DNA of 64,000 bases, from the NCBI GenBank assembly GCA_963766765.1, contig CAVYBR010000002.1:54867-118866 (forward strand). The letters are read 5' to 3'. Made by a program: the position numbers and the translations under genes. Below are positions 1 through 8,548 of the stretch, piece by piece (position 1 is the first letter of the stretch; each line of letters starts with the position of its first letter). A model generated the notes under the pieces. It saw nothing but the letters and a program-made list of their open reading frames with translations. It did not search any database and was not told the DNA's origin. This stretch comes from JACCQS01 sp963766765. GTDB taxonomy: Bacteria > Actinomycetota > Actinomycetes > Mycobacteriales > Geodermatophilaceae.

Positions 1-1119
1 CGCTCGTCGGCGGCCGTCCATGACCACCATCCGCTGCTGGTCGGGCTGGGCAAAGACATCGAAGGCGGGTACGTCTGCGCCAACCTTGCGAAGATGCCGC
101 ACCTTCTCGTCGCCGGCGCGACCGGCGCGGGCAAGTCCAGCTTCATCAACGCCCTGCTCACGTCGCTCCTGTTGCGGGCCACGCCGAACCAGATGCGGAT
201 GATCCTCATCGACCCGAAGATGGTCGAACTCACGCCGTACGACGGTGTTCCGCACCTGATCACCCCGATCATCACCGACCCGAAGAAGGCGGCCACATCC
301 CTGGTGTGGTTGGTCGAGGAAATGGAGCAGCGTTACCTCGACATGCGCTCCTCCGGAGTTCGGCACATCGATGAGTTCAACCGCCGGGTGATCAGCGGAA
401 AGATCACGACGCCGCCCGGCAGCGAGCGGGTCTACACGCCCTACCCGTACATCCTGTGTGTCATCGACGAGCTCGCCGACTTGATGATGGTCGCGCCGCG
501 CGAGGTCGAGGACTGCATCGTGCGGATCACCCAGAAGGCAAGGGCCGCCGGCATTCACCTGGTCCTGGCCACCCAACGCCCGAGCGTCGACGTCGTCACC
601 GGCCTGATCAAGGCCAACGTCCCCAGTCGGCTCGCGTTCTCCACGTCGAGCCTGACCGACTCGCGCGTCATCCTCGACCAGCCGGGCGCGGAGAAGCTGA
701 TCGGCATGGGCGACGCGCTCTTCCTGCCGGTCGGGGCGGGCAAGCCCGTACGGGTGCAAGGCGCGTTCGTCGGGGACGCGGAGATCGAGGCGATCGTCGC
801 GCACTGCAAGAAGCAGGGTCAGCCCGAATACCGCGAGGACGTCGTCACGATCAACCCGGCGAGCAGGAAGGACATCGACGAGGACATCGGCAGCGATCTC
901 GACCTGCTCTGCCAGGCGATCGAACTCGTGGTCACCACCCAGTTCGGCTCCACGTCCATGCTGCAGCGCAAACTCCGGGTCGGATTCGCCAAGGCCGGAA
1001 GGCTGATGGATCTCATGGAAAGCCGCGGGATCGTCGGACCCTCAGAGGGTTCCAAGGCCCGTGACGTACTCGTCAAACCGGACGAACTCGACGCGATCCT
1101 CGACGCCCTGCGCGCCTGA
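1..1119 (+). CDS. ftsK: DNA translocase FtsK, C-terminal part (5' end outside window)
   Basis: FtsK is the septal DNA pump that clears and sorts chromosome ends at division. The reading frame is open from base 1, so the membrane domain and linker lie upstream of the window. The RecA-like motor is complete: HPLLVGLGKD, the Walker A AGATGAGKS (nt 112-138) and the Walker B region ILCVIDELADLMM. The C-terminal winged-helix gamma domain that reads the chromosome polarity sequences is present (VVTTQFGSTSMLQRKLRVG). It stands 64 bases before rimO, the usual actinobacterial order. Identification is secure; only the N-terminal extent is unknown. Confidence 0.97.
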   Translation, partial: RSSAAVHDHHPLLVGLGKDIEGGYVCANLAKMPHLLVAGATGAGKSSFINALLTSLLLRATPNQMRMILIDPKMVELTPYDGVPHLITPIITDPKKAATSLVWLVEEMEQRYLDMRSSGVRHIDEFNRRVISGKITTPPGSERVYTPYPYILCVIDELADLMMVAPREVEDCIVRITQKARAAGIHLVLATQRPSVDVVTGLIKANVPSRLAFSTSSLTDSRVILDQPGAEKLIGMGDALFLPVGAGKPVRVQGAFVGDAEIEAIVAHCKKQGQPEYREDVVTINPASRKDIDEDIGSDLDLLCQAIELVVTTQFGSTSMLQRKLRVGFAKAGRLMDLMESRGIVGPSEGSKARDVLVKPDELDAILDALRA

Positions 1120-1183
1120 CGAACCGGCCACAACCGCACGGCGGCGACGGGCGGTAACCGCGACTCCCGCGTAGTCTCTCGTC

Positions 1184-2623
1184 GTGACTCCCCATGCCAC
1201 CCCGCAGTCCGGCAGCGGGCGGGATGTCGCGCTGGTGACCCTCGGTTGTGCGCGCAATGACGTGGACTCCGAGGAACTGGCGGGTCGCCTCGAGGCTGAC
1301 GGCTATCGGATCTCCTCGGATCCCACGGCGGCGGACGCGATCCTGGTGAACACCTGTGGCTTCGTCGATGCCGCTAAACGGGAGTCGGTCGAAGCTCTGC
1401 TCGCCGCCAGCGACGGGTCGGCCAAGGTAATCGCCGTGGGCTGCATGGCCCAGCGCTACGGATCCGAACTGGCCGCGGAGTTGCCCGAGGCGACGGTCCT
1501 GTCGTTTGACGACTACGCGGACATCGGCGAGCGGGTCGATGATGTTTTGAACGGCCGCGAGCTGACCGTGCACACCCCTTCCGACCGTCGCCACCTCCTG
1601 CCCATCGCGCCGGTGGATCGCGCTCCGGACGTGCCACCGCCCGGCCACGACTGGTTGCGCCGACGTCGGCTGAGCAGCGGCCCTTCGGCCTCGATCAAGC
1701 TGGCCAGCGGTTGCGATCGCCGGTGCAGCTTCTGTGCCATCCCGAGCTTCCGTGGCCGGTTCGTCTCTCGCCTGCCGCTCGAGATCATCGCCGAAGCCAC
1801 GTGGCTCGCCAACAGCGGCGTCCGGGAGATCATCCTCGTCAGTGAGAACTCCACGTCGTACGGCAAAGACCTTGGCGACCTGCAGGCTCTGGAAAAACTG
1901 CTTCCCCAACTTGCCGACGTCGAGGGCATTACTCGGATCCGGGTCAACTACCTGCAGCCCGCCGAGGTCCGCCCCGGACTGATTCAGGTCATCGCGACGA
2001 CGCCGTCGGTGGCCCCGTATTTCGACCTGTCCTTTCAGCACTCCGCGCCAGGTGTGCTCCGGCGCATGCGCCGGTTCGGGTCCTCCGAAAGATTCCTGGA
2101 TCTCCTGGCCTCGATTCGCGCAATCAACCCCCAGGCGGGTGTACGGACCAACGTGATCGTGGGCTTCCCGGGCGAATCCGAGGGTGATCTGGCCGAACTC
2201 GAGGGGTTCCTGGACGAAGCTCGGATGGATGCGATCGGCGTCTTCGGGTATTCCGACGAGGAAGGGACCGAGGCGGCGACCTACGACGGCAAACTGTCCG
2301 AAGACGTCATCCAGGAGCGTGTGCGCCGGGTGTCTGCGCGAGTGGACGAGTTGACCGCGCAGCGCGCCGAGGACCGGATCGGGACCGTGGTCGACGTGTT
2401 GGTCCACGCTGTCGGAAGTCAGGATCCGGACGAGGAGGGGATGGATCCGCGGGCGGCGATGGGGACCGCCGCGCATCAGGCGCCCGACGTGGATGGCCAG
2501 ACAAAGCTCACCGCACCGCCGGTCGACCGCGGTGCCGCGTACGGGCCCGGCGACCTCATCGCCGCCGTGGTGGTGGATTGTGGCGGCATCGATCTCACGG
2601 CTACGCCGGTGAGCGCTGCATGA
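1184..2623 (+). CDS. rimO: ribosomal protein S12 methylthiotransferase RimO
   Basis: Radical-SAM methylthiotransferase that adds a methylthio group to the conserved aspartate of ribosomal protein S12. It has 479 residues, slightly longer than typical. The N-terminal UPF0004 domain has NTCGFVDAA, the radical-SAM cluster motif is CDRRCSFC in SGCDRRCSFCAIPSFRG, and a C-terminal TRAM-like domain carries an extra acidic loop. The paralogue miaB lies at the far end of the window; this one is told from it by NTCGFVD and by the context next to ftsK and pgsA. Start is GTG at 1184 with no clear Shine-Dalgarno. TAGTCT at 1172-1177 would fit a -10 element of a leaderless transcript (inference). Confidence 0.93.
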   Translation: MTPHATPQSGSGRDVALVTLGCARNDVDSEELAGRLEADGYRISSDPTAADAILVNTCGFVDAAKRESVEALLAASDGSAKVIAVGCMAQRYGSELAAELPEATVLSFDDYADIGERVDDVLNGRELTVHTPSDRRHLLPIAPVDRAPDVPPPGHDWLRRRRLSSGPSASIKLASGCDRRCSFCAIPSFRGRFVSRLPLEIIAEATWLANSGVREIILVSENSTSYGKDLGDLQALEKLLPQLADVEGITRIRVNYLQPAEVRPGLIQVIATTPSVAPYFDLSFQHSAPGVLRRMRRFGSSERFLDLLASIRAINPQAGVRTNVIVGFPGESEGDLAELEGFLDEARMDAIGVFGYSDEEGTEAATYDGKLSEDVIQERVRRVSARVDELTAQRAEDRIGTVVDVLVHAVGSQDPDEEGMDPRAAMGTAAHQAPDVDGQTKLTAPPVDRGAAYGPGDLIAAVVVDCGGIDLTATPVSAA

Positions 2624-3276
2624 GCAATGTCATGCCGGACCCCGCGGCCTCGGCTCCAGATCCGGTACGAATCCTCAATCTGGCCAACGGCCTCACCGTC
2701 CTGCGCCTGGCCCTCGTGCCGGTGTTCGTCGTGCTACTGCTGCGCGAGGACGGCACGGACGCATCGATGCGGCTGCTCGCAACGCTGGTCTTCGCGATGG
2801 CCGTGATCACAGACCGCTTCGATGGCGTGATCGCGCGGCAGCGCAACCTGATCACCGAATTCGGCAAGGTCGCCGATCCGATCGCGGACAAGGCGTTGAT
2901 CGGTACGGCGCTGGTCGCCCTGTCGCTCCTCGAGTTGTTGCCGTGGTGGGTGACGGTGCTGATCCTCTTCCGCGAGATCGCGGTGACTGCGCTGCGGTTC
3001 TGGGTGATCCGGCACGGAGTCATCGCGGCCAGTCGAGGCGGCAAGCTCAAAACCGTCGTACAAGCGCTGGCGATCGGGCTGTACATCCTTCCGCTGTCCG
3101 GGTTCCTCGGGACGGTGCGCTGGTGGGTGATGGCAGTCGCGGTCTTCCTGACCGTCGTGACCGGAATCGACTACGTCGTACGCGCGCTGCGGCTTCGGCG
3201 GACCAGTGCCCGCGCGATGGAGCGTGCCGCCCAGGCGCGCGCGCAGCGTTCGCACAAACGAGCTGACACGTCATGA
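2620..3276 (+). CDS. pgsA: CDP-diacylglycerol-glycerol-3-phosphate 3-phosphatidyltransferase
   Basis: Membrane enzyme making phosphatidylglycerophosphate, the first committed step to phosphatidylglycerol and cardiolipin. 218 residues with several hydrophobic helices. The CDP-alcohol phosphotransferase signature D..DG..AR.(8)G...D...D is present: DRFDGVIARQR followed by EFGKVADPIADK. I chose ATG 2620 because it overlaps the rimO stop as ATGA; an upstream ATG in frame lies inside rimO. Its own stop overlaps the next start the same way, so rimO-pgsA-pncC are translationally coupled. The gene could belong to the pgsA3-like actinobacterial paralogue group, which occupies this locus in mycobacteria. 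Confidence 0.93.
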   Translation: MSNVMPDPAASAPDPVRILNLANGLTVLRLALVPVFVVLLLREDGTDASMRLLATLVFAMAVITDRFDGVIARQRNLITEFGKVADPIADKALIGTALVALSLLELLPWWVTVLILFREIAVTALRFWVIRHGVIAASRGGKLKTVVQALAIGLYILPLSGFLGTVRWWVMAVAVFLTVVTGIDYVVRALRLRRTSARAMERAAQARAQRSHKRADTS

Positions 3277-3824
3277 CTGGGACTGATCCAGGCTCGGTGC
3301 ACGGGATGCTTCTCGGGCAGGGCTTGACGGTGGCGGTTGCCGAGTCGCTGACCGGTGGGCTGCTCAGTGCTGCGCTGAGCAGTTCGCCTGGGTCGAGCGA
3401 GACGTTCCGCGGCGGCCTGGTGGTCTACGCGACCGACCTCAAGGCACTCCTGGCCGGCGTCCCGGAGGCGCTCCTGGATTCGGAGGGCCCAGTCAGCCCG
3501 GACGTCGCCGCCGCGCTCGCCCGTGGCGCCCGCGAGCGGCTGCGCGCAGATGTGGGGCTCGGCATCACCGGCGTGGCCGGGCCGGACCCGGTCGGCGAAC
3601 ACCAGGCGGGGACCGTCTTCCTGGCGGTCTCCGGCGTGGGCATCAGCGAGGTGTCAGAGGCGAGCCTGACCGGCTCTCGCGCCGAGATCCGGGCAGCGTC
3701 CGTCGAAGCGGCACTGGCCATGCTCGTCAGCGTGCTCGCCCCCGGCCGGGGAGCGGGAATGCCGAACCCGGCGCCGAGCGTTACGCCTAGAGCAAACGCC
3801 GCGCAACCGCACAGTGGCGGATGA
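3273..3824 (+). CDS. pncC: CinA C-terminal-domain nicotinamide-nucleotide amidohydrolase
   Basis: Stand-alone CinA_C/PncC family protein of 183 residues, expected to deamidate nicotinamide mononucleotide to nicotinate mononucleotide in NAD recycling. The diagnostic AESLTGG motif is near residue 26 and the GITGVAGPDP motif near the middle. The N-terminal CinA molybdopterin-like domain is absent, as is usual for actinobacterial versions beside pgsA. The start ATG overlaps the pgsA stop (ATGA). The last 25 residues are Pro/Ala/Asn-rich and probably disordered. Confidence 0.9.
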   Translation: MTGTDPGSVHGMLLGQGLTVAVAESLTGGLLSAALSSSPGSSETFRGGLVVYATDLKALLAGVPEALLDSEGPVSPDVAAALARGARERLRADVGLGITGVAGPDPVGEHQAGTVFLAVSGVGISEVSEASLTGSRAEIRAASVEAALAMLVSVLAPGRGAGMPNPAPSVTPRANAAQPHSGG

Positions 3825-3920
3825 GCAGACGAGGTAGTGTCGGGCGCACTCTCAGCCGGACGGCACAGGCGAAGCAGCCACCGGATGGCTTGGGCGAACA
3901 CTGAGGAAGGGGCTCCCGTT

Positions 3921-4235
3921 GTGACGCTGATGAGAACAGCCCTTGGCCGTCGGTTGCGCTCGCATCGAGAAGGTCAGCGCCGGACGTTACGTGACGTGTC
4001 CGGCAGTGCACGGGTCAGCCTGGGATACCTCTCCGAGATCGAACGCGGTCAGAAGGAGGCTTCCTCGGAATTGCTGTCGTCGATCTGTGATGCGCTGGAC
4101 CTGGAACTTGCCGACCTGCTCTCCGAGACCAGCGACGATCTTCGTACCCCCGCCGACCCCTCGGCGCTCACCACCACGCCTCTGCTTCCCGACGGGCCGG
4201 TACTCAAGGCCGTCGATTCGCTGATCGCTGCCTGA
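3921..4235 (+). CDS. clgR: ClgR-type XRE transcriptional regulator
   Basis: Helix-turn-helix activator of the ClgR family, which controls clp proteases and, in mycobacteria, the psp envelope-stress genes. The HTH reads TLRDVSGSARVSLGYLSEIERG, followed by QKEASSELLSSICDALDL, the hallmark of ClgR proteins. I chose GTG 3921 (104 residues) because GAGGAAGG lies just upstream; an ATG three codons later or the longer ATG-like start at 3837 are alternatives. The C-terminal tail is short. In actinobacteria clgR is commonly followed by pspA; here pspA is 6.7 kb away. Confidence 0.88.
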   Translation: MTLMRTALGRRLRSHREGQRRTLRDVSGSARVSLGYLSEIERGQKEASSELLSSICDALDLELADLLSETSDDLRTPADPSALTTTPLLPDGPVLKAVDSLIAA

Positions 4236-4258
4236 CCCCACTTTCCCGGCCGCTCGAG

Positions 4259-4459
4259 ATGGATAACGACGGCCCCGGGCTCGGTGACCTGCTGACCATG
4301 AGCGTCACCCTTGCCCTGTATCTTGCAGTGGGATTCGGTCTGGGTTGGCTCATCGACCTTCCGTTTGACACGTTCCCGAGCTTCGCGCTCGTCGGGCTCC
4401 TGCTCGGGATCGCGGGAGCATGTCGTTATTTCTACAAGCAGGCTCAACGATTTCAGTGA
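4259..4459 (+). CDS. AtpZ/AtpI-like small membrane protein
   Basis: 66-residue protein with two hydrophobic helices (about residues 12-32 and 38-56) separated by a short DLPFDTFPSF loop. It resembles the AtpZ/F1Fo gene-1 family encoded at the head of atp operons, proposed to help assembly or Mg2+ supply. It starts 23 bases after clgR stops and is followed by atpI, which supports the assignment. No clear Shine-Dalgarno is seen. An unusual position for this family, discussed with the Fo cluster. Confidence 0.65.
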   Translation: MDNDGPGLGDLLTMSVTLALYLAVGFGLGWLIDLPFDTFPSFALVGLLLGIAGACRYFYKQAQRFQ

Positions 4460-4529
4460 AGGCACATGAGTCCGGAGATGCGATGGCCAGGACGGCCCCG
4501 CCTGAGACCAGAGCAGGAGTGATCGGACC

Positions 4530-4931
4530 TTGTTGACGACCTCCTCATACATCCCGCCCAACGCCCGCGCCATCTTCCGGAGCTCGGTTATCGGGGCCGG
4601 CATCACCGCCGTCCTCTCGCTGCTCATCTTCATCCCGCTCGGATACCTGGCAGCGGTGCTCTTCGGTGTCTTCGGGCTCGCGATCGGCGTCGCGAACGCA
4701 GCGATGATCCAGCGGTCGGCTGCGCGCTTCGCTGATCAAGGCGGCGCCGGTAAGGGCGGCCTGGCGGTGTCCGCGCTGGTCCGGCTTGGCGTTTCCACCG
4801 GCATCGCGCTCGCCTGCGGCCTGATCTTCCGACCGGAGGGACTTGGCGTGTTCGCCGGACTTGCGGCCTTCCAGCTGATCGCGGTGGCAGCTGCCGCCCG
4901 CCCGATGATCAAGGAGCTGCGTCACCAGTGA
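4530..4931 (+). CDS. atpI: ATP synthase protein I-like (AtpI)
   Basis: 133-residue membrane protein with four predicted helices, in the position of atpI just before atpB. AtpI proteins assist assembly of the c-ring. Sequence similarity is weak across the family, so the call rests on size, hydrophobic pattern and neighbours. TTG start at 4530, with AGGAG at 4515-4519. The stop overlaps the GTG start of atpB by four bases (GTGA), showing translational coupling. Confidence 0.7.
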   Translation: MLTTSSYIPPNARAIFRSSVIGAGITAVLSLLIFIPLGYLAAVLFGVFGLAIGVANAAMIQRSAARFADQGGAGKGGLAVSALVRLGVSTGIALACGLIFRPEGLGVFAGLAAFQLIAVAAAARPMIKELRHQ

Positions 4932-5632
4932 GTGCCACCTTCCTGGCCGCTGACGGCGGCGTCGAGATCGGGAATCACTGGACCGTCGAGGTCGCCGGAT
5001 ATTCGCTCAACATGGACACGATCGTCGCGACCCTGCTCTCCGGGGCCATCGTCATCGGTCTCGGCGTGTGGGTCGGCCGCGGGGCCAACGCCGGAAACCC
5101 CACGAGGCTGCAGATCTTCTTCGAGACGATCAAGGAGGCCATCGAGGACCAGGTCGAGGAGAATCTCGGCATCAAGACCGCGCCCTGGGTGGTGCCCTTC
5201 GCGTTCGCGATCGCCATGCTGATCCTGTTCGCTAACCTGCTCGCGATCCTGCCGACCGAGGAGATCCTGCCGCCGCCGACCGCGGACGTGAACCTGACCT
5301 TCGCGCTCGCTCTGGTCGTGATGTTCGTCGTGTGGTGGACGGCCATCAAACGCCAGCCGCGACGCTTCTTCGGCCACTTCAAGAACCCGATGGCGATCGT
5401 CGAGGAGATCACCAAGCCGATCTCGCTGTCGCTGCGGCTCTTCGGCAACGTTCTGTCGGGCACGATCATGATCCAGCTCATCGTGGCGTTGCCGGTCTAT
5501 ATCCTGTGGGCCCCGTTCACGATCTGGAAGCTGTTTGACATCTTCATCGCCGTGCTTCAGGCGGTCATCTTCACCATCCTGACCATCATCTACCTTGGTC
5601 AGGCAATCGGTGAGGATGCCGACGCGCACTGA
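4928..5632 (+). CDS. atpB: F1Fo ATP synthase subunit a
   Basis: Proton-channel subunit a of the Fo sector, 234 residues with five to six membrane helices. The essential arginine sits in ITKPISLSLRLFGNVLSG, and the last helix has VFTILTIIYLGQAIGED. The N-terminus is short and has HWTVEVAGYSLNMD. GTG start at 4928 overlaps the atpI stop. Belongs to the set atpZ-like - atpI - atpB - atpE - atpF that is not followed by F1 genes. Confidence 0.93.
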   Translation: MSATFLAADGGVEIGNHWTVEVAGYSLNMDTIVATLLSGAIVIGLGVWVGRGANAGNPTRLQIFFETIKEAIEDQVEENLGIKTAPWVVPFAFAIAMLILFANLLAILPTEEILPPPTADVNLTFALALVVMFVVWWTAIKRQPRRFFGHFKNPMAIVEEITKPISLSLRLFGNVLSGTIMIQLIVALPVYILWAPFTIWKLFDIFIAVLQAVIFTILTIIYLGQAIGEDADAH

Positions 5633-5670
5633 TCGCCCCTTGGACCTGCTCAACCCATCAAAGGAGATAA

Positions 5671-5952
5671 ATGTCCAGCGTTATGGAAGTTCTCGCAGCG
5701 GACGCTGAATTGAACACGGCGATCACGACTGCTGGCGCGTACATCGGTGGGGGTCTGGCCCTGGCTGGTGGCGCCATCGGCGCGGCCATCGGTGACGGCC
5801 TCGCCGGTAGCCAGGTCATCGCGGGTGTGGCCCGTCAGCCCGAGGCTCGCGGTCGGCTCTTCGGAATCTTCCTGATCACAGTGGGTCTGGTGGAGGCCAT
5901 GTACTTCATCAACCTGGCGTTCATGGCGCTGTTCGTCTTCGTCCTGGGCTAG
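5671..5952 (+). CDS. atpE: F1Fo ATP synthase subunit c
   Basis: Proteolipid that forms the rotor ring, 93 residues, two helices joined by the conserved ARQPEA loop. The proton-carrying carboxylate is Glu75 in ITVGLVEAMYF, and the glycine-rich first helix has GGGLALAGGAIGAAIGDG. The ion-ligand pattern is proton-type, not sodium-type, as far as can be read by eye. It is preceded by a strong Shine-Dalgarno AAGGAG at 5661-5666, consistent with the high c-subunit stoichiometry. The N-terminal 15 residues extend beyond the usual actinobacterial start. Confidence 0.95.
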   Translation: MSSVMEVLAADAELNTAITTAGAYIGGGLALAGGAIGAAIGDGLAGSQVIAGVARQPEARGRLFGIFLITVGLVEAMYFINLAFMALFVFVLG

Positions 5953-5955
5953 GAC

Positions 5956-6549
5956 ATGACTGACTTGGACATGACCGACTTGCTTGCCGAAGAGGAGGGC
6001 GGGGGCAGCAACTTCCTGGTGCCCGATCTCACGATCATCGTGGAGATTCTGGCCTTCCTGCTGATTCTCTGGATCCTGCGGCGCTATGTCTGGCCGCCGC
6101 TGTCCAAGGCGATGGACGATCGCCGGGCGATGATCCGCCAAGCGGCCGAGGATGCCGCTGCGGCATCCGCCAAGCTCAAGGAGGCCGAGGATCGCTACGA
6201 ATCAGCCCTTGCCGAGGCCCGTACCGAGGCCGCGATCATTCGTGACCAGGCCAGGGCCGACGGCCAGTCCATCCGCGAGGAATTGAAGGCCAAGGCTGAG
6301 GCCGAGGTCGAGCGCATCCGGACCCGGGGCGAGGAACAACTCGCCAGTCAACGCGAACAGGTCGTCCGGCAGGTGCGCAGCGAGATCGGCGGTCTGTCGT
6401 TCATGCTGGCCGAGCGCATCGTCGGCGAGGCGCTAGCCGATGATGAGCGATTGAAGCGCACGGTGGACACATTCCTCGCCGGCGTCGACGATGTCTCCAC
6501 CGTGGAGGCGCAGCGCGAGACGACCTCGAGCGTGGGCGGGGCCGGCTGA
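5956..6549 (+). CDS. atpF: F1Fo ATP synthase subunit b
   Basis: Peripheral-stalk subunit b, 197 residues: one N-terminal membrane helix (about residues 22-45, DLTIIVEILAFLLILWIL) followed by a long charged coiled coil (DRRAMIRQAAEDAAAASAKL onward). It begins three bases after atpE. In ordinary operons atpH (delta) follows directly; here the next gene is typA after 64 bases, and no atpH, atpA, atpG, atpD or atpC occurs in the window. Confidence 0.93.
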   Translation: MTDLDMTDLLAEEEGGGSNFLVPDLTIIVEILAFLLILWILRRYVWPPLSKAMDDRRAMIRQAAEDAAAASAKLKEAEDRYESALAEARTEAAIIRDQARADGQSIREELKAKAEAEVERIRTRGEEQLASQREQVVRQVRSEIGGLSFMLAERIVGEALADDERLKRTVDTFLAGVDDVSTVEAQRETTSSVGGAG

Positions 6550-6613
6550 GCGCGAGACTCAGCGACCCGGTCGAACTCCGGCTTTCTGAGCCGCAGACCA
6601 CCGGCCAAGTACC

Positions 6614-8521
6614 ATGGGTGGTATTCCCATGAACACTGCCTCCTCCGTGCTGAGCACGGATCATCCCCACACGTCCTTTGGCGCCGCGCCGACGCACGTG
6701 CGTTCCGACCTGCGCAACCTCGCCATCGTCGCGCACGTCGATCACGGCAAGACCACCCTCGTGGACGCTCTGCTGCGGCAATCCGGTGCTTTTCGAGCCA
6801 ACGAGGCGCTCACCGATCGGGTCATGGACTCCGGTGACCTTGAGCGGGAAAAGGGCATCACGATCCTCGCCAAGAACACGTCCCTGGTGTGGCGCGGCAC
6901 GACCCTCAACATCGTCGACACTCCCGGGCACGCCGACTTCGGCGGCGAGGTCGAGCGGGCGCTGACCATGGTCGATGGGATCGTCCTGCTGGTCGATGCC
7001 GCAGAAGGCCCGCTGCCGCAAACCCGATTCGTCCTCCGCAAGGCCCTCGAGCGCGAGCTACCGGTGATCCTCGCGGTGAACAAGATCGATCGCCCGGACG
7101 CTCGGGTGACCGCGATCGTCGACGATGTCTACGAGCTCTTCATGGACCTCGACGCCAGTGACGACCAACTGGACTTCCCGATCGTCTACTGCTCCGGACG
7201 TGAGGGCACGGCGACGCTGGACATGGCAGAGCCGGGCACGGATCTGGCCGCGCTGTGCCAGACCGTCCTCGACACGATCCCGCCGCCGACCTACACCGAG
7301 GGCGCACCATTGCAGGCCTGGGTGACCAACCTGGATGCGAACCCTTACGTGGGCCGCCTGGCCCTGTGCCGCATCGTCGAGGGCACGATCACCAAGGGTC
7401 AGACCGCCGCCTGGTGCCGGGTTGACGGCAGCATCGAGCGGGTCAAGATCTCTGAACTGTTCCTCACCCAGCATCTGAACCGGATCCCGGTGGAGCAGGC
7501 CCGGCAGGGCGACATCGTCGCCGTTGCCGGGATCGCGGACATCACGATCGGCGAGACCCTGGCCGACGCCGAGGACCCACGCCCGCTGCCGCTGATCACC
7601 GTCGATGAGCCAGCCCTGTCCATGACAATCGGCATCAACACCTCCCCGCTGGCCGGCCGCGATGGCAAGAAGCTGACCGCCCGTCAGGTGAAGAATCGGT
7701 TGGACTCCGAACTCGTGGGCAACGTCAGCCTTCGCGTCGAACCGACCGATCGTCCCGATGCCTGGGAGGTCCAGGCGCGTGGCGAATTGCAGTTGGCGAT
7801 CTTGATCGAACAGATGCGCCGCGAGGGCTTCGAACTGACGGTCGGCAAGCCCCAGGTGGTCACCCGCGAGATCAACGGAAAGCGCCACGAGCCGGTCGAG
7901 CGGGTTACGATCGACGTGCCTGAGGCGCACCTCGGCGCCGTCACCCAATTGCTTGCCGGCCGCAAGGGCCGGATGACCAACATGGTCAATCACGGGCTGG
8001 GTTGGGTACGGCTGGACTACCTGGTGCCCGCGCGCGGACTGATCGGGTTTCGCAACGAGTTCCTGACCAACACCCGCGGCACCGGCGTGTTGAGCCAGGT
8101 GTTCGAGGGTTTCGAACCGTGGTTCGGCGAGATCAACCTGCGCAACACCGGCTCTTTGGTCGGCGACCGGAGCGGGCCGGCTACCACGTTCGCGATGCTG
8201 AACCTGCAGGACCGCGCGGTCATGATGGTCACTCCAGGCACCGAGGTCTACCAAGGCATGATCGTGGGGGAGAACAGCCGGGTCGGCGACATGGATGTCA
8301 ACGTCGCCAAGGAGAAGAAGCTCACGAACATGCGGCAATCGGCCGGTGACGAGACCGTGAAGCTCACCCCACCGAGATTGCTCTCTCTGGAGCAGGCGCT
8401 CGGATTCATCTCGCCCGAGGAGTGCGTCGAGGTGACCCCGAAGCACCTGCGGCTGCGCAAGGTTCATCTGGATCCGCACGAACGGGCCAAGTCCGCGAAG
8501 CGAGCCAGCGCCGCCAGCTAA
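6614..8521 (+). CDS. typA: ribosome-associated GTPase TypA/BipA
   Basis: Translational GTPase that acts in late 50S subunit assembly and stress growth; 635 residues, typical length. G1 is AHVDHGKTT, G3 is DTPGHADFGGEV, G4 is NKIDR. The EF-G-like domains and the BipA-specific C-terminal domain are complete (GLIGFRNEFLTNTRGTGV, and NTGSLVGDRSG). Two in-frame ATGs compete, 6614 and 6629; the first gives a 20-codon longer leader than most homologues need and lacks a clear Shine-Dalgarno, so 6629 (behind GGTGG) is equally possible. Not normally linked to atp genes. Confidence 0.95.
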   Translation: MGGIPMNTASSVLSTDHPHTSFGAAPTHVRSDLRNLAIVAHVDHGKTTLVDALLRQSGAFRANEALTDRVMDSGDLEREKGITILAKNTSLVWRGTTLNIVDTPGHADFGGEVERALTMVDGIVLLVDAAEGPLPQTRFVLRKALERELPVILAVNKIDRPDARVTAIVDDVYELFMDLDASDDQLDFPIVYCSGREGTATLDMAEPGTDLAALCQTVLDTIPPPTYTEGAPLQAWVTNLDANPYVGRLALCRIVEGTITKGQTAAWCRVDGSIERVKISELFLTQHLNRIPVEQARQGDIVAVAGIADITIGETLADAEDPRPLPLITVDEPALSMTIGINTSPLAGRDGKKLTARQVKNRLDSELVGNVSLRVEPTDRPDAWEVQARGELQLAILIEQMRREGFELTVGKPQVVTREINGKRHEPVERVTIDVPEAHLGAVTQLLAGRKGRMTNMVNHGLGWVRLDYLVPARGLIGFRNEFLTNTRGTGVLSQVFEGFEPWFGEINLRNTGSLVGDRSGPATTFAMLNLQDRAVMMVTPGTEVYQGMIVGENSRVGDMDVNVAKEKKLTNMRQSAGDETVKLTPPRLLSLEQALGFISPEECVEVTPKHLRLRKVHLDPHERAKSAKRASAAS

Positions 8522-8548
8522 ATGTGTGCCCGGGCGGAGCCTGGTGGA

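Noticed and set aside
1073..2476. 467-codon open frame on the minus strand opposite rimO
   Set aside because: No motif; it mirrors the codon structure of rimO, as expected at high GC.
7058..8479. 473-codon open frame antisense to typA
   Set aside because: typA is complete and recognisable on the other strand; the antisense frame has no family features.
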